Positions 1-5,730 are shown, counted from the stretch's first letter. The stretch is DNA of 6,664 nucleotides from a bacterium (GCA_025980505.1 JAICXI010000108.1:1-6664), one strand, 5' to 3'. Numbers and translations: made by a program. The notes: a model not told the origin generated them from the sequence alone.

Positions 1-1385
1 CCGTCGAAGGCGGAAATGGCTTCCAGGGGAAAGTTGGTGTTCCAAAGGACCCAAAGCCGGCCGGGACCGCCGTGTAACCGTTCCAGGGACTTCGCGAAAA
101 GTTTCTCTGCTTGGCGCCGGGAGAGGTTCTTGAGGAGGTCCTGGCGGACCATCAAGGTCGCCGTCGCCGCTAGGCACGAAAGAAGTAAAAACTTGGAAAA
201 GCGCCGGGCTCCCGGAGCACCCGGCCCTTTTTCCGTCGACGGAGAGGGGTCTTGGTAAGTTAAAACCACGGTCAGAAAGTTCAGATAGAAAAGTTGGGGG
301 AGAAGAACGTGTTCCGGAGTTTTCGCGAATAAGACCAGGCCGCCGGCCACCAGGACGAACCAAAGCGCATTCGGGACCAGAAACTTCCAACGCCTCCGGC
401 CGTTCCAAAGAAGAAGCACCAACGCCAGGCCTTGTAAGAACGGGAAAAAGGCCCGGCCGGCCCACTGAATTTCCCAATGAGCCAATTTTTGAGGCCAGTC
501 ATAACCGACGGCACGGTCGATTTTTTGAAGGTTTGAGAGGTCGAATTTGGGGTCCAGCCAGTACCATCCCAGGTACATGCCGAAATCGGCCGGGCTCCAG
601 CCGAAGGACCGGAAAAGGGATTCGTACCGGTCGTAGGCCGGCATTTTGTATTCAGCCCAATGGTTGTGCACGCGGGCGTAATCCCTGGCGGTTCTCCATT
701 CGGGCCGGCTGGCGTAATAGGCTTCGTCGAAGATGTGGGCGGTCAAAAGGAACCCGCAGACGGCCGCGAACGCGGCATATTTGGCTTTTCGGGAACCGAG
801 TCCTTTGGAACCGAACCACCCGAAAGGAATACTGATCCCCAAGGCGATCACGGCGGCCTCCCAGCGCAAAAGGCCCGCAAGGACGACCAACACCCCGCCC
901 GCCCACCGAGCCCGGGGACGGGAGTCGGAAAAAACCAGAAGAAGGATGCCGGCTTGTGCGGCCCAAAAGGCCGTAGCCGTATATTGGGGCCATGCGAAGT
1001 TGTGTACCAGCGAGGGAAGGCAGACCAGCCCCGCCACCGTGAGGCTTTCCCTGGCCCGGAGACGGTCCAAGACGACCGTGCCAAAGGCCCAGGTGGCGAG
1101 AAAAAGGACGGTTTCCAAAAGCAGAGCATACCAGGGGACGTTGGGAAGCCAGAGATTGAGCTGTTTCAAGGCCAAACCCAGCGATACGTTGATGAAAAAT
1201 AAAAATTCGGAAGGTTGTTGGGTCACCCCGATGCCCCTGGAAATCAGGTTCAGGAGGGCATCGTCGACGGCAGGGAAAAAGGGCTTTAGGACTAAGGCGC
1301 CGATGAGAAAAAAGATGACTGCGAGAAAAAAAGCGAGGGCGGCGGGGGTTCGGCCGAATCCAAGAGGAGGTTGGGGGGGATGCAT
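1..1385 (-). CDS. Polytopic membrane protein, GT-C glycosyltransferase-like (3' end outside window)
   Basis: Reading the minus strand from the ATG at 1385 gives 461 sense codons with no stop before the window edge, so the C-terminus is missing. The product is strongly hydrophobic, with about ten candidate membrane segments near residues 15-38, 61-80, 84-106, 132-151, 161-190, 203-220, 312-328, 337-354, 358-378 and 398-412. A DD pair at residues 41-42 follows the first segment. Then come PSEFLFFIN (58-66), PNVPWYALLL (81-90), a PQYTATAF stretch (133-140) and RWEA (174-177). A large hydrophilic loop spans about 220-310. This layout (first helix, acidic pair, SG-like turn, then P-x-x-x-WY) recalls uncharacterised GT-C-fold membrane proteins that use lipid-linked sugars; that assignment is inference from remembered family patterns. 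An in-frame TAA at 1395-1397 and the lack of later early start codons fix the start. No good Shine-Dalgarno sequence precedes it, so initiation may be weak or leaderless. It is divergent from the gat operon. Confidence 0.8.
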   Translation of the reverse strand, partial: MHPPQPPLGFGRTPAALAFFLAVIFFLIGALVLKPFFPAVDDALLNLISRGIGVTQQPSEFLFFINVSLGLALKQLNLWLPNVPWYALLLETVLFLATWAFGTVVLDRLRARESLTVAGLVCLPSLVHNFAWPQYTATAFWAAQAGILLLVFSDSRPRARWAGGVLVVLAGLLRWEAAVIALGISIPFGWFGSKGLGSRKAKYAAFAAVCGFLLTAHIFDEAYYASRPEWRTARDYARVHNHWAEYKMPAYDRYESLFRSFGWSPADFGMYLGWYWLDPKFDLSNLQKIDRAVGYDWPQKLAHWEIQWAGRAFFPFLQGLALVLLLWNGRRRWKFLVPNALWFVLVAGGLVLFAKTPEHVLLPQLFYLNFLTVVLTYQDPSPSTEKGPGAPGARRFSKFLLLSCLAATATLMVRQDLLKNLSRRQAEKLFAKSLERLHGGPGRLWVLWNTNFPLEAISAFD

Positions 1386-1532
1386 GAGATCATTTTACAA
1401 AATGGGTCCGTGCTTCCAAACCTCAAAATGCCCACGGTGGTGGGGGACGGCTCGGCCGCCGTGTGGGAGTGTGTCCGGGCCAATTCCTTGCTGGAAAAGG
1501 TCCCGGGATTCTGGCAAGATAAGCGGCCTTGA
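1380..1532 (+). CDS. Small hypothetical protein (50 aa) upstream of gatC
   Basis: An ATG at 1380 opens a 50-codon frame ending in TGA at 1530-1532, 16 bp before the gatC ATG. AGGAGG at 1365-1370 sits 9 bp upstream, the strongest ribosome binding site near the left end of the operon. About 70% of its third codon positions are G or C (35 of 50 by hand count), like its neighbours. The product begins MHEIILQNGS and contains PTVVGDGSAAVW, and it reads like an ordinary soluble protein rather than low-complexity shadow sequence. I recognise no family, metal motif or membrane segment. Its ATG overlaps head-to-head with the ATG of the divergent membrane gene at 1385, and the Shine-Dalgarno sequence lies inside that gene. 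If real, it is probably the first gene of the gat transcript. The alternative is a chance frame in a 5' leader. Confidence 0.4.
   Translation: MHEIILQNGSVLPNLKMPTVVGDGSAAVWECVRANSLLEKVPGFWQDKRP
1392..1419 (-). promoter_or_regulatory. Possible promoter for the minus-strand membrane protein gene
   Basis: On the minus strand, TTGGAA (1419-1414) and TAAAAT (1397-1392) are separated by 16 bp. The second box ends only 6 bp before the ATG at 1385, so transcription from it would give a nearly leaderless mRNA, which fits the absence of a Shine-Dalgarno sequence. The boxes match the sigma-70 consensus only partly and lie inside the small plus-strand frame at 1380-1532. This is a weak call from sequence alone. 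Confidence 0.2.
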
Positions 1533-1537
1533 ATCCT

Positions 1538-1543
1538 AGGAGA
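1538..1543 (+). promoter_or_regulatory. Ribosome binding site of gatC
   Basis: AGGAGA lies 5 bp before the ATG at 1549 and supports that start for gatC. Confidence 0.7.
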
Positions 1544-1548
1544 AACCC

Positions 1549-1833
1549 ATGGCCTTGTCGGAAAAAGACGTCCAATATGTCGCCAAGCTGGCCCGCCTGG
1601 AAGTGACCGACCCGGAAGTGGCCAAGTATACCCAGCAATTGGCCAACATCCTCGAGTACGTCGAGCAATTGAATAAACTGGACACCACCCAGGTGGAACC
1701 GCTGACCCATCCCTTGGACGTGAAGAACGTCTTCCGGCCGGACGAACCCAAACCCTCCTTGACCCAGGCGGAAGTCCTTTCCAACGGCCCGGAAGTGCAA
1801 AGCGGGCATTTCAAGGTTCCGAAAATCATGTGA
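1549..1833 (+). CDS. gatC: Asp-tRNA(Asn)/Glu-tRNA(Gln) amidotransferase subunit C
   Basis: GatC is the small, non-catalytic subunit of cytoplasmic GatCAB. In the known complex it wraps between GatA and GatB and stabilises them. The 94-residue product matches the usual family length of about 95. It opens with the characteristic helix (SEKDVQYVAKLARLEV, residues 4-19), followed by an amphipathic segment around LANILEYVEQLNKLDT, then the typical VEPLTHPLDVKNVFRPDE stretch (48-65), and it ends near VPKIM. The start has a good ribosome binding site at 1538-1543. It ends in two consecutive TGA codons (1831-1836), the second of which lies in the repeat element that separates it from gatA. It is the first recognised gene of the operon, possibly preceded by the small frame at 1380. 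The assignment rests on both family pattern and gene order. Confidence 0.96.
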   Translation: MALSEKDVQYVAKLARLEVTDPEVAKYTQQLANILEYVEQLNKLDTTQVEPLTHPLDVKNVFRPDEPKPSLTQAEVLSNGPEVQSGHFKVPKIM

Positions 1834-1834
1834 T

Positions 1835-1925
1835 GAACCACAGAGTTACACGGAGCGACACAAAGTTAAGAATTTTATTCATCAATAATTTTCACTCGGC
1901 GTAACTCTGCGTTACTCCGTGTTTC
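1835..1925. repeat. Inverted element of tandem 10-bp CACRGAG units between gatC and gatA
   Basis: The left arm holds three consecutive 10-bp units: CACAGAGTTA (1839-1848), CACGGAGCGA (1849-1858) and CACAAAGTTA (1859-1868). The right arm holds three more in the opposite orientation, which on the minus strand read CACGGAGTAA (1921-1912), CGCAGAGTTA (1911-1902) and CGCCGAGTGA (1901-1892). The outer ends are near-complementary (GAACCAC at 1835 and GTGTTTC at 1919). An AT-rich core (1869-1891) contains GAATTTTATT and AATAATTTTC, which pair at 8 of 10 positions around the loop CATC. The whole 91 bp can fold as one long imperfect hairpin in DNA or mRNA. Its composition differs sharply from the GC-rich flanks. 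It fills nearly the entire gatC-gatA gap. Similar CACAGAG-type strings occur, in my experience, between genes of many environmental bacteria. Function is unknown. Confidence 0.75.
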
Positions 1926-1937
1926 AAAAGGGTTGGA

Positions 1938-3410
1938 ATGAAAAACGAAGTCCTCTCTAAAACCATCCACGAGGTCTCCGCGGACCTGAAGGCCAAAAAG
2001 GTTTCCTCGGTCGAACTGACCAAGGCCGCCCTGGACCACCTGGAAGAAATCGAACCCAAGGTCCAATCCTTCATCACCATCACCCGCGACGAAGCCTTGA
2101 AGCGGGCCGCGGAAGCCGACCAGCGCCTGGCTTCGGGGAAGGACGTCACCCCCTTGACCGGCGTTCCCCTGGCCATCAAGGACCTTCTTTGCACCAAGGG
2201 CATCCGCACCACCTGCGCCTCCCGCATGCTGGAGACCTTTGTCCCTCCCTATAACGCCACGGTGGTTGAAAAGCTTTATGAGGCCGGGGCCGTTTCCGTG
2301 GGCAAGACCAACATGGACGAATTCGCCATGGGCTCCTCCACCGAGTCTTCCTTTTATAAGAAGACCCGGAATCCCTGGAACTTGAACTGCGTGCCGGGCG
2401 GTTCCTCGGGCGGGTCCGCCGCCTGCGTTTCCTCCGACCAGGCTTTCGGTTCCTTGGGCTCGGATACGGGCGGTTCCATTCGCCAGCCGGCCGCCTTGTG
2501 CGGCATCGTGGGGCTCAAACCCACTTACGGGCGGGTTTCGCGCTACGGGCTGATCGCCTTCGCTTCCTCCCTGGACCAGGTGGGCCCCTTTGCCAAGGAC
2601 GTGGAGGACTGCGGCCTCCTCCTGGGCGCCATCGCGGGACAGGATCCCAAGGATTCCACTTCCGCCGACTTGCCGGTGCCCGATTACGCGGCCGAGATGA
2701 AAAAGGGCGTGAAGGGGCTGAGGGTCGGAATCCCCAAGGAGTTTTTCCCCGCCGGGTTGAACCAGGAAGTGGCGGACGCGGTTAAGAAGGCCATCGTGGA
2801 ACTGGAAAAGCAGGGCGCCAAGGTCGAGGAAGTTTCCCTGCCCGCTTCGCCTTACGGCCTTGCCGCTTATTACGTGCTGGCCCCCTCGGAAGCTTCCTCC
2901 AACCTGGCCCGTTACGACGGTGTGCGGTACGGCCTGCGCGTTCCGGGCGAGAACATCGTGGAAATGTATTCCAAGACCCGTGCCGCCGGCTTTGGGCCCG
3001 AGGTCAAGCGCCGCATCATGCTGGGCACTTACGCCCTCTCCTCCGGCTATTACGACGCTTATTACTTAAAAGCCCTTAAGGTTCGCCGCCTCATTAAGCA
3101 GGATTACGACAAGGCCTTCGGGAAGGTGGACGTGATCGCCACGCCCACGGCGCCGAACCCGGCCTTCCGCTTCGGCGAAAAGACCGGAGACCCCCTTTCC
3201 ATGTACCTGGAGGACGTGTTCACGGTTTCCATCAACATCACGGGCCTGCCGGGCCTTTCGGTGCCCTGCGGTATGTCCGAGTCCGGGCTGCCCATCGGCC
3301 TTCAGCTGATCGGCAAGGCTTTCGACGAGGCCACCCTGTTGCGCACGGCTTACGCTTATGAGCAGGCCACGGAATGGCACAAGCAAAAGCCGGCATTGAA
3401 AGAAAGTTAG
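1938..3410 (+). CDS. gatA: Asp-tRNA(Asn)/Glu-tRNA(Gln) amidotransferase subunit A (glutaminase/amidase)
   Basis: GatA hydrolyses glutamine and passes the ammonia through the complex to GatB, which uses it to amidate the activated Glu-tRNA(Gln) or Asp-tRNA(Asn). The 490-residue product is a typical full-length amidase-signature enzyme. The Ser-cisSer-Lys triad is visible: Lys81 in PLAIKD, Ser156 in the PGGSSGGSAA loop, and Ser180 at the end of GSDTGGS, followed by IRQPAA. This spacing equals that of characterised GatA proteins with a two-residue offset. KPTYGRVSRYGL (194-205) and ASSLDQVGP (209-217) are also family hallmarks. The ATG at 1938 sits at the normal N-terminus and has AAGGG 5 bp upstream. 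Unlike a tightly packed operon, a 104-bp gap with a repeat element precedes it and a 70-bp gap with a second repeat follows. It ends in TAG (3408-3410), so TAG is a functional stop in this genome. No catalytic residue is missing. Confidence 0.98.
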   Translation: MKNEVLSKTIHEVSADLKAKKVSSVELTKAALDHLEEIEPKVQSFITITRDEALKRAAEADQRLASGKDVTPLTGVPLAIKDLLCTKGIRTTCASRMLETFVPPYNATVVEKLYEAGAVSVGKTNMDEFAMGSSTESSFYKKTRNPWNLNCVPGGSSGGSAACVSSDQAFGSLGSDTGGSIRQPAALCGIVGLKPTYGRVSRYGLIAFASSLDQVGPFAKDVEDCGLLLGAIAGQDPKDSTSADLPVPDYAAEMKKGVKGLRVGIPKEFFPAGLNQEVADAVKKAIVELEKQGAKVEEVSLPASPYGLAAYYVLAPSEASSNLARYDGVRYGLRVPGENIVEMYSKTRAAGFGPEVKRRIMLGTYALSSGYYDAYYLKALKVRRLIKQDYDKAFGKVDVIATPTAPNPAFRFGEKTGDPLSMYLEDVFTVSINITGLPGLSVPCGMSESGLPIGLQLIGKAFDEATLLRTAYAYEQATEWHKQKPALKES

Positions 3411-3415
3411 GAATG

Positions 3416-3464
3416 GGGAGTTGGAAGTCGGGAGTTAACCGCTCACTCCAAACTCCCAACTTCG
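3416..3464. repeat. Inverted element of tandem 7-bp GGGAGTT units between gatA and gatB
   Basis: Three heptamers follow one another: GGGAGTT (3416-3422), GGAAGTC (3423-3429) and GGGAGTT (3430-3436). After a 14-base loop (3437-3450) come the inverted units AACTCCC (3451-3457) and AACTTCG (3458-3464). The arm GAAGTCGGGAGTT (3424-3436) pairs with AACTCCCAACTTC (3451-3463) at 12 of 13 positions, giving a strong hairpin just before the gatB ribosome binding site. The architecture mirrors the gatC-gatA element (tandem short units, inverted across a centre), but the unit length and sequence differ. Function is unknown. Confidence 0.75.
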
Positions 3465-3467
3465 AAC

Positions 3468-3473
3468 GGGAGG
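3468..3473 (+). promoter_or_regulatory. Ribosome binding site of gatB
   Basis: GGGAGG lies 7 bp before the ATG at 3481 and fixes the gatB start. It begins 4 bp after the end of the inverted repeat, so folding of that repeat could affect access by ribosomes. Confidence 0.75.
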
Positions 3474-3480
3474 AAATTTA

Positions 3481-4938
3481 ATGCCGACGGAGTACGAACC
3501 GGTCATCGGGCTTGAGGTCCACTGCGAGTTGAAAACCGCCACCAAGCTTTTTTGCGGGTGCCGCACGACCTTCGGCAACGAAGCCAATACCCAAGTTTGC
3601 CCTGTTTGTCTCGGGTTGCCGGGAACCCTGCCGGTCCTGAATGAAAAGGCGGTCGAATACGCCGTCAAGATCGGCCTGGCCCTCAACTGCACGATCGCCC
3701 AATACGCCAAGATGGACCGCAAGAACTATTACTATCCGGACCTCCCGAAGGCCTACCAGATTTCCCAATATGACAAGCCGCTCAATTACGGGGGTTATCT
3801 GGAAGTGCCCTTGAAGGAAGGGATCAAGCGCATCGGCGTCACCCGGGCCCACCTGGAAGAGGACGCGGGCAAGCTGGTGCACGCGGGCGGCAAGGCGGGG
3901 CGGCTGGATTCCTCCGATTACTCGCTGGCGGACTATAACCGGGGCGGGATTCCCTTGGTGGAGATCGTCTCCGAACCCGATATCCGGAGCGCCGACGAGG
4001 CCTATGCCTACCTGACCGAACTCAAGAACATCCTGCTTTATATCGACGTTTCCGACTGCAACATGGAAGAGGGGTCGCTTCGCTGTGACGCCAACGTGTC
4101 GATCCGCCCCAAGGGGACCGAGAAATTCGGCACCCGGACCGAAATCAAGAACATGAACAGCTTCAAGTTCGCCAAGCAAGCCATTGAATACGAGATCAAG
4201 CGCCAGGCCGCCTTGCTGGACAAGGGCGAAAGGGTGGTCCAGGAATCCCGCCTTTGGGATGTCACCGAAAACAAAACCAAGACCATGCGCTCCAAGGAAG
4301 AAGCCCACGATTACCGCTATTTCCCGGAACCGGACCTGGTCCCCATCATCCTCTCCGGGGATTACGTCCGGAAGATCAAGGACCAGTTGCCGGAGTTGCC
4401 CGGCGCCAAGCGGGCCCGGTTTGCTTCGAAATATGGGCTGACCGCCTATGATGCGGGGGTTTTAACCGCGGATCAGGAACTGGCGCACTGGTTCGAGGAA
4501 GGGGCCAAACATACCAAGAGCCCCAAGGGACTGGCCAACTGGATCATGGGCGACATGGCCGCCAAAATGAAGGAACAGGAAAAGGAACTCAAGGACCTGG
4601 AGTTCGACCAGAAGAAACTCGGTGAGCTCGTGGACTTGATGGAAGCCGGCACGATCAATTCCAAACAAGCGAAGGAAGTCTTCGCCGAGATGTTCGACGC
4701 GGGTGTTTCGCCGGCGGAAGTGGTGAAATCCCGCGGCTTGGCCCAGGTCTCCGACCCCAAGGCCATCGAGGGGGCGGTGGACAAAGTGCTTTCCGAAAAC
4801 CCCAATGTGGTGGCCGATTACAAGGGCGGGAAGCAGGGGGTGATCGGGTTCCTCGTCGGCAAAGTCATGCAGGCCAGCCGGGGCAAGGCCAACCCCAAGC
4901 TGGTGAACGAAATTCTCAAGAAGAAGTTGGACGCTTAA
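3481..4938 (+). CDS. gatB: Asp-tRNA(Asn)/Glu-tRNA(Gln) amidotransferase subunit B
   Basis: GatB binds the mischarged tRNA, activates its Glu or Asp side chain with ATP, and amidates it with ammonia from GatA. The 485 residues match the usual length. The catalytic cradle domain comes first: VIGLEVHCEL (8-17), with the conserved Glu12 and His14 expected at the metal site. A four-cysteine zinc site follows (Cys25, Cys27, Cys40, Cys43) in FCGC and CPVCLGLPG. Next are the signature KNYYYPDLPKAYQISQYD (81-98), HLEEDAGKL (124-132, including Glu126) and LVEIVSEPD (159-167). The position after LPK is Ala91 where Gly is common. A helical linker begins near residue 320 and contains ANWIMGDM (352-359). 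The C-terminal YqeY-like tRNA-binding domain follows, ending in NPKLVNEILKKKL. The start is supported by GGGAGG 7 bp upstream. It is the last gene of the operon, and a hairpin follows the TAA stop. Confidence 0.98.
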   Translation: MPTEYEPVIGLEVHCELKTATKLFCGCRTTFGNEANTQVCPVCLGLPGTLPVLNEKAVEYAVKIGLALNCTIAQYAKMDRKNYYYPDLPKAYQISQYDKPLNYGGYLEVPLKEGIKRIGVTRAHLEEDAGKLVHAGGKAGRLDSSDYSLADYNRGGIPLVEIVSEPDIRSADEAYAYLTELKNILLYIDVSDCNMEEGSLRCDANVSIRPKGTEKFGTRTEIKNMNSFKFAKQAIEYEIKRQAALLDKGERVVQESRLWDVTENKTKTMRSKEEAHDYRYFPEPDLVPIILSGDYVRKIKDQLPELPGAKRARFASKYGLTAYDAGVLTADQELAHWFEEGAKHTKSPKGLANWIMGDMAAKMKEQEKELKDLEFDQKKLGELVDLMEAGTINSKQAKEVFAEMFDAGVSPAEVVKSRGLAQVSDPKAIEGAVDKVLSENPNVVADYKGGKQGVIGFLVGKVMQASRGKANPKLVNEILKKKLDA

Positions 4939-4951
4939 GAAAACCTGTGTC

Positions 4952-4965
4952 CCGGCTTCGGCCGG
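4952..4965 (+). terminator. GC hairpin with TTCG loop after gatB (possible terminator)
   Basis: CCGGC and GCCGG form a perfect 5-bp stem around a TTCG tetraloop, an unusually stable RNA fold, starting 13 bp after the gatB stop. The following bases (CTTAATCC) are not a true U-tract, so intrinsic termination is uncertain. It may instead protect the 3' end of the gat mRNA. Confidence 0.4.
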
Positions 4966-4991
4966 CTTAATCCTCGTGACCATCTCCTGCC

Positions 4992-5025
4992 CGGGCCGGT
5001 CCCCAGGGTTTCCAGCCCCGGCCCG
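4992..5025. repeat. Second GC-rich inverted repeat downstream of gatB
   Basis: CGGGCCGG (4992-4999) and CCGGCCCG (5018-5025) are perfect 8-bp arms around an 18-base loop. The repeat lies 2 bp before the TTGACA box at 5028. It could be a second terminator-like structure closing the gat transcript or part of the control region of the next gene. No T-run follows on the plus strand. Confidence 0.45.
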
Positions 5026-5027
5026 CC

Positions 5028-5056
5028 TTGACAGGCCTCTTCATTTGTAATACGTT
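5028..5056 (+). promoter_or_regulatory. Probable promoter upstream of the HAD-like gene
   Basis: TTGACA at 5028-5033 is a perfect sigma-70 -35 box. At a 17-bp spacing the -10 position is TACGTT (5051-5056), a poor match. TAATAC (5048-5053) lies at a short 14-bp spacing. The -10 region falls inside the TTGTAAT/ATTACAA dyad, as expected of a promoter controlled by a bound repressor or activator. It points towards the gene at 5143. The -35 match and the dyad support the call; the weak -10 limits confidence. Confidence 0.4.
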
Positions 5057-5065
5057 GCATTACAA
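5045..5065. promoter_or_regulatory. Perfect dyad TTGTAAT-N7-ATTACAA, likely operator
   Basis: TTGTAAT (5045-5051) and ATTACAA (5059-5065) are exact reverse complements separated by 7 bp, with a further C/G match inside the spacer. The half-site spacing of about one and a half helical turns suits a dimeric regulator. It overlaps the expected -10 region of the TTGACA promoter. GTAATAC-type dyads of this kind are common in front of small autoregulated toxin-antitoxin or regulator genes, but no such gene follows here. The bound protein is unknown. Confidence 0.5.
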
Positions 5066-5142
5066 GGGTTCAAAAAGGCCCGGATTGTTTCGCCCCGCAG
5101 CTTGTGGGAATTGATCAGGGAAAAAGAAAACGAGATGAAATC

Positions 5143-5730
5143 GTGAGCCCCGTCTCCTATGGCCCCTCGGACGTCGTCAACCCCCGCGGCACGCCTTTTG
5201 GCGGAATGGTGCCGGAAAGCTTCTGGCTGACCAAGGCCCTCCTCTTCGACTTCGATTGGGTCGTCTCCGAAACCCAAAACCCGAATTACCACAAAAAAGA
5301 TTACGAACACCCTACGCCCCTGGCGGCCCTCAAGGATTGTTTCCGCACGCTGCGCAGCTATGAAATCCGCCTAGCCCTCACCTCCAACCGCAAGAGCGAA
5401 GAAATCGTTCAAACGCTCCACGAATTAAACTTAGCCGAGGACTTCGACAACATCCGCTGTTTCGACGACGTGAAGGAATTGAAGCCCTCTCCCGAAATGC
5501 ACCAGCTTTCCATGGACATGCTGGGGGTGAAGCCCATCCGGGCCGCGGCCTTTGAGACCGAGCTTTCGGGCGTCCGGGCGGCCAAGGCCGCCGGCGTTTT
5601 TTGCGTGGGGATGGCGCCGGGAGTGGACGGCGAAGCGGACATGACGATCGCGTCCTTCCTGGAAACGCCGCTCCTGCACGTTTTGGAGAAGATCGATAAA
5701 AATAAAAAAATCAGGTTTGGGATGGCTTGA
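5143..5730 (+). CDS. HAD-like hydrolase family protein, capless, with altered motif IV
   Basis: The 195-residue product carries a haloacid dehalogenase-type Rossmann core. Motif I is FDFDWVVSET, with the nucleophile position Asp36 and the acid/base position Asp38, and Trp39 where Gly is usual. Motif II is LALTSN (77-82), with Thr80 or Ser81. Motif III is Lys114 in LKPSPE. Motif IV is AFETELSGVRAAKAAG (136-151), where family members related to beta-phosphoglucomutase have EDSxxG. Here Glu138 is kept, but the metal-binding Asp is Thr139, followed by Glu140. Only about 40 residues separate motifs I and II, so the usual helical cap is missing. The substrate cannot be assigned. I chose GTG 5143 because codon use turns typical there and because it overlaps the TGA of an upstream small frame (GTGA). 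GTG 5104 and ATG 5206 are alternatives; the ATG would remove 21 residues before the core. It faces the hydrolase gene convergently. Confidence 0.75.
   Translation: MSPVSYGPSDVVNPRGTPFGGMVPESFWLTKALLFDFDWVVSETQNPNYHKKDYEHPTPLAALKDCFRTLRSYEIRLALTSNRKSEEIVQTLHELNLAEDFDNIRCFDDVKELKPSPEMHQLSMDMLGVKPIRAAAFETELSGVRAAKAAGVFCVGMAPGVDGEADMTIASFLETPLLHVLEKIDKNKKIRFGMA

Noticed and set aside
660..1202. 180-codon plus-strand frame
   Set aside because: It lies fully opposite the minus-strand membrane gene. The Gly/Pro/charged composition is typical of an antisense shadow in GC-rich DNA.
733..1539. 268-codon plus-strand frame with many basic residues
   Set aside because: It is antisense to the continuous membrane-protein frame on the minus strand and partly to its own neighbours. 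The product is Arg/Lys/Ser-rich with no domain pattern, so it is a shadow.
1835..1925. CRISPR-like array
   Set aside because: The units are only 10 bp, contiguous without spacers, and inverted about a centre, which is not CRISPR architecture. No cas genes are present.
1835..1925. T-box or other riboswitch controlling gatA
   Set aside because: It lies within the operon after gatC and consists of simple tandem units in inverted arms. I see no T-box signature and no antiterminator/terminator pair with a U-tract.
3478..4308. 276-codon minus-strand frame opposite gatB
   Set aside because: gatB is unmistakable on the plus strand with all motifs. The reverse frame exists only because of the codon bias of gatB.
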